Assembly (NCBI GenBank): GCA_036389395.1
Contig: DASVPY010000098.1
Span: 62,001 to 126,000 of the forward strand
Length of the DNA: 64,000 bases
Reading direction: 5' to 3'
Source: QHXQ01 sp036389395
GTDB lineage: Bacteria > Acidobacteriota > Blastocatellia > Pyrinomonadales > Pyrinomonadaceae
Part shown: positions 33,855 to 41,894 of the stretch, in pieces
Numbering within the stretch: position 1 is the first letter of the stretch
Layout of the letters: each line of letters opens with the position of its first letter
Notes under the pieces: model-generated
What the model saw: the letters and a program-made list of their open reading frames with translations, nothing else
What the model was told of the DNA's origin: nothing
Database searches by the model: none
Translations under genes and position numbers: made by a program

Positions 33855-34273
33855 GTCACCCCCCGATAACAAGAGCTTAACACTCTCTTGCCTCCTCGCT
33901 CCGGTGTCGAAGCACGAGTCCCCACTCTGCCATCGAAAGACCGGTTTAGGCCGCGACTCGTCTCCCGTCCCGACGCCACGAAAGGCCCCGATTCTGACAT
34001 CGGCAGATCAAGTCTATGCCGCCCGGCACAGCCACCGACGAAGCGCGTGGTGCTGTCTGCACGCGCTCACGCGGGGCGGCGGGCGGTATCACAACGGTTC
34101 TCTGCGACGCAGGCCCAACGAGTGAGTCCCGAAGTTACCGGCAAGTAACTTCGGGACTCGCGTGACAACACATTCTCCACCGCGTCTTAACGCGGCGTAG
34201 ATGCATCGCCTCAACAGCACGCATCATAGCGCGTGAGCAAGCGGTGGCTCAACTTCGGAAAGGAGCTACTTCC
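33855..34273 (+). ncRNA. Hairpin-rich leader or independent RNA
   Basis: Three hairpins follow the promoter. CCGAT (33988-33992) pairs with ATCGG (33999-34003). AGCGCGTG (34042-34049) pairs with CACGCGCT (34060-34067). A perfect 14-bp stem GAGTCCCGAAGTTA (34124-34137) pairs with TAACTTCGGGACTC (34146-34159). No large coding frame with a plausible start fits here. It could be a long 5' leader or a separate small RNA ending at the last hairpin. No known RNA family was recognised. Confidence 0.35.
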
Positions 34274-36553
34274 ATGCGACCTCGCTGCCTGCTCAGCGCG
34301 ACTCTACAGTACAAACTTCGCCGCCGCTTCCTGCTCGCCGGGTGCGTCCTGCTCCTGGCCTTCGGCGCGCTCCGCCACGACCAAGCGGCGCGCGCGCAGA
34401 CGCCCGCGGCCGCTCAAGCGCAGACGCCCGCGGCCACGCAGGCGCGCGTCACCGGCGCGCGCCCCGTGCCCAAGTGTCTCGAACCTACGCCGCAGACGAT
34501 CTACGCGCCGACCGTCGGGCTGGCGGAGGCGGCCGGCGCGCGCATCGTCTTCAACAGCCGCGCCGACGTGGCGACGGAAGTGCGGCCGACCTTCTACACG
34601 GCCGCGGGCGAGGCCGTCGCGGGGTCGGTCGTGACCTTGCAGCCGGCCGAAATACGCACCGTCGATCTCAACTCCCTGCTGCCGGCCAAGCACCGCCGCC
34701 GCGCCGGCTGGGGCGGCATCTCGCTCTCTTACGTCGGCAAGGTGTTCGACATCTGGGCCCAGATCATGCTGCTCGGCCCCGACCACGGCGGCAGCACCGA
34801 CGTGACCTTCTCCGTGCTGAACGGGCTGGGGTCGCCCGTGTTGGAGGCGGTCTGGTGGATGCCGGCGCGCGGGCGGGCCGTGCTCGCGCTCGGCAACAGC
34901 TCGGACGCGCGCGTCAAGACGACCCTGCACTTCGCCGACGGCGACGCCCGGACGCTCGACATCGCGCCGCACGCCACCGAGTACGTGCGCGTGCAGGCGC
35001 GCGGCGGCGGCCGGCAGCGCGAGTTGGTCGAAGGGTACGGCGAGTCGGTGCGGCTCGACACGGACGGCCCCGCCGGCAGCCTCAAGGCGGCCGGCCTCGT
35101 CGCCGCCGCCGACGGCCGGCTGGTGAGCAGCGTTCGCTTCGCCGACACGCGCGGCGTCGTGCAGCCGCACCTGTTCGCCACCAACATGAAGCTGCGCGGG
35201 TACGCGCCGCGCATCGTGCTCAAGAACACCTCCGCGACGAGCGTCACCGCGCAGCCGCGCTTCCGGCCGGTGAACGGCGAAGACGGTCTGCCGGTGGAAC
35301 TTGCGCCGGTGACGCTCGCGCCCGGCGAGATCGTCGAGCTGAATTTAGACCCGCTCATGGCGGCCGCGGCCGGGCGCGACGACCTCGCCGCCGTCAGCGT
35401 CGCGATTCTCAACTCCGGCGCGCCCGGCAGCCTGATCGGCGCGCTCAACGGGGCCGCCGCCGACGGCGACGCGACTTACGACGCGCCGCTGCGCGACTCC
35501 GGCCCGAACCGCAACAACAGCGGCGCGTACCCGTGGCGCATTGACGGCGACTTCGCCTCGGTCGTCTCGATCACCAACGTCGGCAGCGCCCCGTCGCACT
35601 TCATCGCCGCCCTGTTCTACGACGGCGGCAAGTACCTGTTCGGCCCGCGCGCGGTGGCGGTCGGCGAGACCGCCCTCTTCGATCTTAAGAAGATTCGGGA
35701 CGAGCGTGTGCCCGACGCCAACGGCGACCTGCTGCCCGCCAAGGTCGCGAGCGGCCAGTTCCGCTGGCACTGGTATCCGGGGCCCGACACGCCGCACCTG
35801 ATCGGGCGCTCGTCAGTCGTCAGCGCGGCCCAGGGCGTGAGCGCCAGCTACAGTTGCGTCGGCAACTGCGAGTCGCGCGGGCCCGAATACTGGTTCGGCG
35901 GCGACCAGACCGTCCTGGTGGACGGCTTCGCCGTCAGGCAGACGAAGGAGCGCTGGTACTATTCGGGCAACGGCTACTACGAGTACGCCTGCAACATGTA
36001 CGACGCGACGGTGGACGACCCGAACATGGCCAGCCTTGGCTACTACAGCAACGGCTGGTTGCAGGTGAACGGTCTCGAAGAGGGCGACACTTACTTCTGG
36101 TGGACGTACTTCTTCCAGCACGACGAGGACAACGGCTTCGACTGCCAGCACTTCAACGACGAGGTGACGGGCATCGAGCCGGTGACCGTGCTGCCGACGA
36201 TCACTGTCGGCACCGTCAGCGTCAGCCGCTCGTCAATCAGCCCGAATCAGAACGCGACCTTGTCAATCAGGCTCACGGCCTCGTCGGGCCTGACGGTGGA
36301 CGCTAGTAAGGGCGTGACGCTTGAGGTCGGCATAGCCAATGCGTCTAGCAGTTTCCAGTTGGGCTTTAGCCCGAACGTGCAGACGGTGACGCTCTCACCC
36401 GGAGAGAGCAAGACGTTCACCGTCCTCGTGTCCGTGGCGCAGGCCCCGGCGCAGTCGGCGACTTGTAACCTGACCGCGGTCGTGTCGGCCCCTACCTCCA
36501 TCGCGGTGGTTAACAACAACGCCGCGAGCGGGCAACTGATCGTCAACCCGTGA
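34274..36553 (+). CDS. Large secreted protein, unknown, with C-terminal Ig-like domain
   Basis: 759 aa from the ATG at 34274, preceded by AAAGGAGC. An N-terminal signal or anchor (FLLAGCVLLLAFGALRHD) is followed by Ala/Gln-rich repeats. Two similar beta-rich units lie in about 70-420 (IRTVDLNSLLPAKHRR; IVELNLDPLMAA). Residues about 540-640 are Tyr/Trp-rich (WYYSGNGYYEYACNMYDA; GDTYFWWTYFFQHDEDNGF). The last 110 residues form a beta domain like CARDB/Ig (VGTVSVSRSSISPNQ; LSPGESKTFTVLVS). No enzyme motif was seen. Probably cell-surface or extracellular. Confidence 0.7.
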   Translation: MRPRCLLSATLQYKLRRRFLLAGCVLLLAFGALRHDQAARAQTPAAAQAQTPAATQARVTGARPVPKCLEPTPQTIYAPTVGLAEAAGARIVFNSRADVATEVRPTFYTAAGEAVAGSVVTLQPAEIRTVDLNSLLPAKHRRRAGWGGISLSYVGKVFDIWAQIMLLGPDHGGSTDVTFSVLNGLGSPVLEAVWWMPARGRAVLALGNSSDARVKTTLHFADGDARTLDIAPHATEYVRVQARGGGRQRELVEGYGESVRLDTDGPAGSLKAAGLVAAADGRLVSSVRFADTRGVVQPHLFATNMKLRGYAPRIVLKNTSATSVTAQPRFRPVNGEDGLPVELAPVTLAPGEIVELNLDPLMAAAAGRDDLAAVSVAILNSGAPGSLIGALNGAAADGDATYDAPLRDSGPNRNNSGAYPWRIDGDFASVVSITNVGSAPSHFIAALFYDGGKYLFGPRAVAVGETALFDLKKIRDERVPDANGDLLPAKVASGQFRWHWYPGPDTPHLIGRSSVVSAAQGVSASYSCVGNCESRGPEYWFGGDQTVLVDGFAVRQTKERWYYSGNGYYEYACNMYDATVDDPNMASLGYYSNGWLQVNGLEEGDTYFWWTYFFQHDEDNGFDCQHFNDEVTGIEPVTVLPTITVGTVSVSRSSISPNQNATLSIRLTASSGLTVDASKGVTLEVGIANASSSFQLGFSPNVQTVTLSPGESKTFTVLVSVAQAPAQSATCNLTAVVSAPTSIAVVNNNAASGQLIVNP

Positions 36554-36619
36554 CGGGCTACCGGCTCGAACCGGGGTTTGCACTGTAACGAGGCGGCCCC
36601 GCTCTGGTGTGACTCACTT

Positions 36620-36650
36620 CGGCCGGCTCTGAGTGCTCAGAGTCCGGCCG
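36620..36650 (+). terminator. Hairpin between two plus-strand genes
   Basis: CGGCCGG (36620-36626) pairs with CCGGCCG (36644-36650), and TCTGAG (36628-36633) with CTCAGA (36636-36641), with a 2-nt loop and a small internal mismatch. There is no U-run, so termination is uncertain; it could also stabilise the upstream transcript. Confidence 0.4.
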
Positions 36651-36721
36651 AGGCGAGCCACGCCGGGGCGTGGGCCGCCGAGCCGTCGGCAAAGTCGCGG
36701 CAGGAAAGAGGAGACGTAGTT

Positions 36722-36961
36722 ATGCGGTCACGAAGCAGGCTGCTGCTGAGCGTGTTCATGATAGCAATTGTGTGCGTGGTCGGTTGGACTGTGTACGCGC
36801 AGAAGCGAAACCCCACGCCCAAGGTGGTGTGGGAATACAAAGTCGTCAACAGCTTGACCGAGGAGCAGCTTAACCAGCTAGGGGCGGAAGGGTGGGAACT
36901 GGTGGCCGTGGCCATCGCCGACGACCATAACCCGCGCCAGTATTTGAAACGTGCTAAATGA
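36722..36961 (+). CDS. DUF4177-like small exported or anchored protein
   Basis: 79 aa. GAGGAGACG precedes the ATG. Residues 5-26 are a signal or single membrane anchor (LLLSVFMIAIVCVVGWTVYA). The rest matches the DUF4177 pattern: VWEYKVVNSLTEEQLNQLGAEGWELVAV split over one beta-strand, a helix and a strand. The role of this family is unknown. Confidence 0.72.
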   Translation: MRSRSRLLLSVFMIAIVCVVGWTVYAQKRNPTPKVVWEYKVVNSLTEEQLNQLGAEGWELVAVAIADDHNPRQYLKRAK

Positions 36962-37050
36962 CGGCCGGTCGGGTCAGACGTGGTGCGGCCGGAAAGGCCG
37001 CGCAGCGGTCGGGCCACCAAAGCCCGCGCAGTAGTTCGCGCCGCGGAGGC

Positions 37051-37830
37051 TCACCTGACTTGCACCTGTGCGCCGCGCGCGATGCCGAGCAGGCCGGCGG
37101 CCGAAGCCTGCGCGGCGGCGATCTCAAGGAAGCCGGCGCTGCCCCAGAGGGCGAAGACTTCGCCCTCGTGGCCTTCGGCGAAGAAGCGGCGGAAGCTGTT
37201 GACGCGGTGCGCGCCGACTTGCAGCCACGCGCCGCGCGCGATGGCCGCTTCGTCCAAGTCCGCTCGCGTGATGTTGGTGACGCAGTTGCCGAAGCGGTCT
37301 ATGTGGATGACTGTGGCGAGGAGCGTCCCGTCGGCGGCGCGCGCGGGGGCGAGCGGGGCGAGGCGCACGTAGTCCGCGATCACGGGGCCGAGTTCTTCGG
37401 GCGCGACGCCCTGCGAGAGTGCGCCCGCGACCGGCGCGAAGATGTCGCGCCCGTGGAAGGTGCGGCTCACCGCCGGGCGGAAGAAACTTTCATTCGTCAG
37501 TTGGAAGGCGCGCACGTCGCGCTCGCGCTCGCAGACGTAGCTGAACAAACCGTTGTCCGGCCCGACGAACAGGTGCGCGCCCGCCGCGACCGCCAGCGCG
37601 CGCCGCGCCGAGCCGACGCCCGGATCGACCACCGCCACATGCACCGTCCCCGCCGGGAACGCACTGTAAGCAGCCAGCAGCGTGAACGCGCCTTCGTGTA
37701 CGTCGTGCGCCGCGATCTCGTGCGTCAGGTCAACGACGACGGCGCGCGGGTTCACCGCCAGCAGCGCCCCCTTCATCGCGCCCACGAAATAATCGCGCGT
37801 GCCGAAGTCGGTGAGTAACGTGACGAGCAT
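37051..37830 (-). CDS. SAM hydrolase (SAM hydroxide adenosyltransferase family)
   Basis: 259 aa from the ATG at 37830. The family (DUF62, related to fluorinase and chlorinase) splits S-adenosylmethionine to adenosine and methionine using water. Landmarks: LVTLLTDFGTRDYFVGAMKG, VVDPGVGSARRALAV with the conserved Asp and Arg, and SRTFHGRDIFAPVAGAL with the conserved His. IHIDRFGNCVTNIT lies in the C-terminal domain. The conserved Asp-Arg-His set suits the hydrolase rather than a halogenase. The downstream end is close to a GTTCAAAG-type repeat on its 5' side. Confidence 0.88.
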   Translation of the reverse strand: MLVTLLTDFGTRDYFVGAMKGALLAVNPRAVVVDLTHEIAAHDVHEGAFTLLAAYSAFPAGTVHVAVVDPGVGSARRALAVAAGAHLFVGPDNGLFSYVCERERDVRAFQLTNESFFRPAVSRTFHGRDIFAPVAGALSQGVAPEELGPVIADYVRLAPLAPARAADGTLLATVIHIDRFGNCVTNITRADLDEAAIARGAWLQVGAHRVNSFRRFFAEGHEGEVFALWGSAGFLEIAAAQASAAGLLGIARGAQVQVR

Positions 37831-37851
37831 GGGTCGAAGCTCAAGGTTTAA

Positions 37852-37934
37852 GTTCAAGGTTCAAAGTTCAAGGTTCAGGGTCGGAGTCAGCCGCGCTCAC
37901 CCCGACCCTGAACCTTGAACTTTGAACCTTGAAC
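37852..37934. repeat. Perfect 33-bp palindromic repeat, GTTCAAGG type
   Basis: Arm 37852-37884 is the exact reverse complement of 37902-37934, with a 17-nt loop. The left arm begins GTTCAAGGTTCAAAGTTCAA. Further units extend on both sides (about 37838-37945). It sits between the stop of the glycine-zipper gene and the start of the SAM hydrolase gene. Confidence 0.82.
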
Positions 37935-37943
37935 GTTGAACGA

Positions 37944-39011
37944 CTACTGAATCCTCGTCTCGGTCGAGGTGCGGACGAGGAGTTCGGTGCCGGGTTCGAG
38001 GCGTATGTCTTCGCCGCGCGAGGTGATGACGCCGGCCGTGCCGACGCCCGCGCCGATGACCGCGCCGATGGCCGCGCCCTTGCCGCCGCCGGCAATCGCG
38101 CCGATGATCGCGCCGATGCCCGCGCCCGCGCCGACCTTCGTCACGTCGTCCTTCGTCCGATCCTGCCCGCGCACGCCGCCCTCCGGGTCAACGTCGTCCA
38201 CGCCCGTGCCCGTCCGGCGCACGACCTCGATGACCTGTCCGTTGAGGTTGGCGAAGCGGCCGTCGGGCAGGCGTATCTGCTCGATGTCGAGTTGCAGCTC
38301 GGCCGAGCCTTTGACCTTGCCGGGCCGCTTCACGCGCCCGACGCGCCCGCTTATGACCGCGCCCGCGAACTGCGCCGGCAGGAGGACGCGCGCGTCGAAG
38401 CGGTCGCCGCGCTGCGACGCGTCGCTCGTGAGCCGCGTCTGCAACTCGACGCGCAGGTCTGTGTCTTGCGGGATGAAGATCGTGCCGCGCAGGTCGGCCG
38501 TCGGCGCGTTGTCGTCGTCGTGACTGCGGCGGGCGGTCGAGTCGCTGCTGTTCGGATCGTATGTCGGCGGGTTGGTGCGGCGCGCGCCGCCCGACGTGCT
38601 GCTCCCGCCCACGCCGGAGTTGTTGCCGCTCGCGCTGCCGGCGCTCTGCACGCCGCGGCGCGCGAGACCGGCGGGGACGCTCGAATCGAAGCCGCGCGCC
38701 TCGAAGCCGGTGTTGTAGCCCGCCTCGAAGCCCTGCTGGTAGCCGTCGCGGTAGTCTTCGAGCGCGCCGAAGGTCGAGTTGTAGGCGCGGTCGGCGTGCT
38801 GGTAGTCGTCCTTGCCGCTGTAGTCGCGGGCGGCGCGCTCCTGCTGGTCGCGGTAGCCGGCCTGGTAGCCGTCCGAGTAGCCGGTGCGGTAGCCGCGTTC
38901 GAGCGCGCTGTTCTGGGGCGCGGCCGCGGCGCGCGTGCTCGCGGCGGGGAACGAAGCCAGGGCCAGCGCCAGCGCGAAGGCGGCGGCGAGCAAGCGTTTC
39001 GGGGTCTGCAT
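37944..39011 (-). CDS. Secreted protein with GY repeats and glycine zipper
   Basis: 355 aa. A signal peptide (RLLAAAFALALALASFPAA) is followed by a Tyr/Gly repeat region (RGYRTGYSDGYQAGYRD; RDGYQQGFEAGYNTGFEA) at about 40-105. A Ser/Gly/Asn linker leads to a beta-rich domain (LRGTIFIPQDTDLRVELQTR, then LDIEQIRLPDGRFANLNGQV). A C-terminal glycine zipper follows (GAGAGIGAIIGAIAGGGKG, IGAVIGAGVGTAG) at about 295-325, which could insert in the outer membrane. AAGGAG lies upstream. Function unknown; a cell-envelope role is likely. Confidence 0.75.
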   Translation of the reverse strand: MQTPKRLLAAAFALALALASFPAASTRAAAAPQNSALERGYRTGYSDGYQAGYRDQQERAARDYSGKDDYQHADRAYNSTFGALEDYRDGYQQGFEAGYNTGFEARGFDSSVPAGLARRGVQSAGSASGNNSGVGGSSTSGGARRTNPPTYDPNSSDSTARRSHDDDNAPTADLRGTIFIPQDTDLRVELQTRLTSDASQRGDRFDARVLLPAQFAGAVISGRVGRVKRPGKVKGSAELQLDIEQIRLPDGRFANLNGQVIEVVRRTGTGVDDVDPEGGVRGQDRTKDDVTKVGAGAGIGAIIGAIAGGGKGAAIGAVIGAGVGTAGVITSRGEDIRLEPGTELLVRTSTETRIQ

Positions 39012-39149
39012 CTTTCGTCTCTCCTTGAGGGTGTCGGGCCGGGCACGGGTCTTCGGTTAAGCCCGGCCCCTTTGACTGTCGGGTCGTCGCGGCGCGTGCG
39101 CGCCAATGCTAACAAATTCGCGCCCGCGGCGTCACAATTTTTATCTGCC

Positions 39150-39178
39150 TTGACGCGCCCCGGCCGCCGGCCTAGACT
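39150..39178 (+). promoter_or_regulatory. Possible promoter for the cysteine desulfurase gene
   Basis: TTGACG (39150-39155), 17 bp spacer, TAGACT (39173-39178), about 275 nt before the start at 39454. A palindromic repeat lies in the predicted leader. Confidence 0.42.
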
Positions 39179-39302
39179 CGCAGGCGAGCAGCCAGCGCGG
39201 GGCCGGCGGCAGTCGGGAGAGCCGGCGCGCGCAAAGACCGTGGCGTTTGCCCACGCATGTGATGGCACAGGGTTCGCCGGCCGTTGTCCGTAGGAATCGG
39301 TT

Positions 39303-39443
39303 GACTGTTAGTTGTTAATTGTTAACTGTTAGTTGTTAATCGTTAACTGTCGGTCGGCGGCTAACCTTTACAGACAGGCCGCGGCGAAGCGACTGCTCCG
39401 GCCAACGACCGACAACTAACAATTAACCACTAACAACTAACAG
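39303..39443. repeat. Palindromic repeat, GTTAGTTGTTAA type
   Basis: The left arm has TGTTAGTTGTTAATTGTTAA units; the right arm has ACAACTAACAATTAACCACT and ACTAACAACTAACAG. The arms are imperfect and the element spans about 140 bp, ending 10 bases before the desulfurase start. Confidence 0.75.
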
Positions 39444-39453
39444 CTTTTCGCTT

Positions 39454-40674
39454 ATGCGCAGAGTTTATTTAGACAACAGCGCGACGACGCCGGTCGATCC
39501 GCGGGTGGTCGAGACGATGCTGCCGTACCTGACGGCGCAGTTCGGCAACGCGTCGAGCGTACACTTCTACGGGCAGGAGGCGCGCGCGGCACTTGATCGC
39601 GCGCGGCGCGAGGTGGCGGCGCTCGTCGGCGCGCGCCCGAACGAGATCGTCTTTCTGTCAGGCGGCACGGAGGCGAACAACCTCGCCCTCCGCGGTCTCT
39701 GCGAAGCCAATGAACAGCACGGGCGGCACGTCATCACGTCGGCCATCGAGCACTCGTCCGTGCGCGGCGTCTGCGACGCGTTGGAGGGGCGCGGCTGGGC
39801 GGTGACGCGCCTGCCGGTCTACGACGACGGACTCGTGCGTGTGGAAGACGTGCGCGCGGCGCTCAGACCCGACACGGTGCTCGTCTCCGTCATGCTGGCG
39901 AACAACGAGATCGGCACGGTGCAACCCGTCGCGGAGATCGGCGCGCTCGTGCGCGAGGCGCGCGCGCGCGGGCGCAAGCACCTGTGGCTGCACACAGACG
40001 CCGTGCAGGCGGCCGGGCGCATGACGATTGACGTGGACGCGCTCGGTTGCGATCTGCTCTCGCTGTCCGGGCACAAGCTGAACGCGCCGAAGGGCGTGGG
40101 CGCGCTCTACGTGCGCCGCAGCGTCCGGCTCGTCGGGCAGAACGTCGGCGGGCATCAGGAGCGCGAGCGGCGCGCTGGCACGGAGGCCGTCCCGTTAATC
40201 GTCGCCTTCGGGCGCGCGGCGCAACTGGCGCGCGAAGAGTTGCCCGCGCGCGTCGAACACCTGCGGCGCTTGCGCGACTGCTTCGAGGCGGGCGTCGAAC
40301 GCGCAGTCAGCGACATCGTCTTCAACGGCGCGCGCGAACGTCGGCTGCCGCACCTGTCGAACATCTCCTTCCGCTACGTCGAAGGCGAGGGCTTGCTGAT
40401 CAACCTGGACATGCAGGGCGTCGCCGTCTCGACCGGCTCGGCGTGCTCTTCGGGGTCGCTCGAACCGTCGCCCGTCATCCGCGCGCTCGGCCGCACGGAC
40501 GAACTGGCGCGCGGCTCGATCCGCTTCAGCCTCGGCAAAGACACGACCGACGCCGACATCGCCTACACGCTCTCCGTGCTCCCCCGCGCCGTCGAGACCC
40601 TGCGCCGCCTCTCGCCGCTCTACCAGGAGGTTCAAAGTTCAAAGTTCCAGGTTCAAGGTTTGCGCGCCGAATAA
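39454..40674 (+). CDS. iscS: Cysteine desulfurase (IscS/NifS type)
   Basis: 406 aa PLP enzyme that takes sulfur from cysteine for Fe-S cluster building. MRRVYLDNSATTPVDPRV starts the fold. SGGTEANNLAL and AIEHSSV lie in the active site. The PLP lysine is Lys208 (LSGHKLNAPKG). The mobile-loop Cys is Cys331 (STGSACSSGSLEPSPV), as in group I enzymes. The last residues (VQSSKFQVQGLRAE) are encoded by repeat DNA. The scaffold gene follows after 44 bp. Confidence 0.93.
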   Translation: MRRVYLDNSATTPVDPRVVETMLPYLTAQFGNASSVHFYGQEARAALDRARREVAALVGARPNEIVFLSGGTEANNLALRGLCEANEQHGRHVITSAIEHSSVRGVCDALEGRGWAVTRLPVYDDGLVRVEDVRAALRPDTVLVSVMLANNEIGTVQPVAEIGALVREARARGRKHLWLHTDAVQAAGRMTIDVDALGCDLLSLSGHKLNAPKGVGALYVRRSVRLVGQNVGGHQERERRAGTEAVPLIVAFGRAAQLAREELPARVEHLRRLRDCFEAGVERAVSDIVFNGARERRLPHLSNISFRYVEGEGLLINLDMQGVAVSTGSACSSGSLEPSPVIRALGRTDELARGSIRFSLGKDTTDADIAYTLSVLPRAVETLRRLSPLYQEVQSSKFQVQGLRAE

Positions 40675-40725
40675 CTTTGAACCTGTAACCTTGAACCTTG
40701 AACTTTGAACCTTGAACGTTGAACT
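40628..40725. repeat. Palindromic repeat, GTTCAAAG type, spanning desulfurase stop and scaffold start
   Basis: The left arm (GTTCAAAGTTCAAAGTTCC) encodes the desulfurase C-terminus. The right arm (ACCTTGAACTTTGAACCTTG, then AACGTTGAAC) runs up to and into the TTG start region of the next gene. Confidence 0.78.
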
Positions 40726-41087
40726 TGCCTTACTCCGCCACGCTACAGGATCACGTCGCGCGCCCGCGCAACGCGGGCGAGTTGGCGGACGCGAACGCCG
40801 TCGCCGAGTTGGCGAACCCGGTCTGCGGCGACCGCCTGCGCCTCTCGCTCCGCGTCGAGCATGAGCGCATCGAGGCCGCGCGCTTCCTCGCCTACGGCTG
40901 CCCGCCCACCATCGCCTGCGGCTCGGCCTTAACAGAACTCGTCTCCGGCATGACCACCGCCGCCGCCCTCGCCCTCACCCGCCAAGACCTCGCCCGCGCC
41001 CTCGACGGCCTACCCCACCGCAAGACCCACGCCGCCGCCCTCGCCCTCGAAACGCTCCACGCCGCGCTGGCTCAGGGCGGATACTGA
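40719..41087 (+). CDS. NifU/IscU-like Fe-S scaffold, third cysteine absent
   Basis: 122 aa from TTG 40719; TTG 40725 is equally possible, and both lie in the repeat arm. The N-terminal pattern (YSATLQDHVARPRNAGEL) and the cluster ligands NPVCGD (Cys36) and AYGCPPTIACGS (Cys61, with Cys67) are those of the scaffold family. The usual third ligand in the K-x-H-C motif is missing: the segment reads HRKTHAAALALETL, with Ala105 in place of Cys. It may use Cys67 instead, or act as a carrier. Adjacent to the desulfurase gene. Confidence 0.82.
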   Translation: MNLPYSATLQDHVARPRNAGELADANAVAELANPVCGDRLRLSLRVEHERIEAARFLAYGCPPTIACGSALTELVSGMTTAAALALTRQDLARALDGLPHRKTHAAALALETLHAALAQGGY

Positions 41088-41150
41088 TCCGGCTTGACCC
41101 GCCTACCTGACTCCGTTCAGATCGGATGGAGCGGGCGGCGCGAAAACGTG

Positions 41151-41179
41151 TTCGGCTTCGCCGCGCCGAGTGCTATATT
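41151..41179 (+). promoter_or_regulatory. Extended -10 promoter for the Uma2 gene
   Basis: TGCTATATT (extended -10; box 41174-41179) with TTCGGC 17 bp upstream (41151-41156). It ends 31 bp before the ATG at 41211. Confidence 0.5.
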
Positions 41180-41210
41180 GTGCCCCGTCCGGCCTCGTGG
41201 AGAACGTCTT

Positions 41211-41783
41211 ATGGCCAGCCAACTCACAACCTACGTCACGCCTCAAGAGTACCTTGAGCTTGAGCGCAAAGCGGCCGCAAAGCACGAATACCTGAAAGGT
41301 GAGGTCTTCGCTATGACGGGCGCTAGTCTTAAGCACAATCGCATCACCGTCAACATCGCCGCCGAACTCAAGCGACAGCTAAAGCAGACCGACTGTGACG
41401 TGCTCGTCAGCGACATGCACGTCGCCGCGCCGGGCGCGACGCTCTACACCTACCCCGACGTGGTGGTCGTCTGCGACGAGCCGCAGCTACAAGACTCACA
41501 CTTCGACACGCTATTAAACCCTTGCCTGATCATAGAGGTGCTCTCCAAATCAACCGCCCCTTATGATCTTGAGATAAAGTTCGGCTACTACCGCACCATC
41601 GAGTCGCTAACCGAATATCTCGTCGTCGCGCAGGCCGAACACTACGTCGCCCAGCACGTCCGCCAGCCCGACGGCCGCTGGCTCATCACAGACATACGCG
41701 GGCTTGAGACTCGAATCGAGTTGGCCTCCGTGCCCTGCACGCTCGCCCTCGCCGAAGTCTACGAGCGCGCGAGCCTCGACTGA
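41211..41783 (+). CDS. Uma2-family (DUF820) PD-(D/E)XK nuclease-like protein
   Basis: 190 aa from the ATG at 41211. TPQEYLELERKAAAKHEYL and GEVFAMTGASLKHNRITVNI are the family's N-terminal motifs. The nuclease core reads YPDVVVVCDEP, NPCLIIEVLSKST, YDLEIKFGYYRTIESLTEYL, giving the Asp, Glu and Lys of the fold. The family is often multicopy in cyanobacteria and Acidobacteriota and has no settled role. Confidence 0.9.
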   Translation: MASQLTTYVTPQEYLELERKAAAKHEYLKGEVFAMTGASLKHNRITVNIAAELKRQLKQTDCDVLVSDMHVAAPGATLYTYPDVVVVCDEPQLQDSHFDTLLNPCLIIEVLSKSTAPYDLEIKFGYYRTIESLTEYLVVAQAEHYVAQHVRQPDGRWLITDIRGLETRIELASVPCTLALAEVYERASLD

Positions 41784-41894
41784 TCCCCGTGCTGCCGCGC
41801 GCGCGTGTACTATGAGTGCGCTGTTTCAGTCGGCCCCTTATGCAGCGCCGCCCGCGCTTTAGCGCGCAGCTCGAAAGCGAAGGAGTCCCCCCAC

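Noticed and set aside
33855..34273. Known riboswitch or 6S-like RNA
   Set aside because: I could not fit the core motifs of TPP, cobalamin, SAM or glycine riboswitches or the 6S bubble; kept only as an unassigned structured RNA.
37051..37830. SAM-dependent halogenase (fluorinase/chlorinase)
   Set aside because: The conserved Asp-Arg-His set fits the SAM hydrolase subgroup, and no halogenated-metabolite genes are near.
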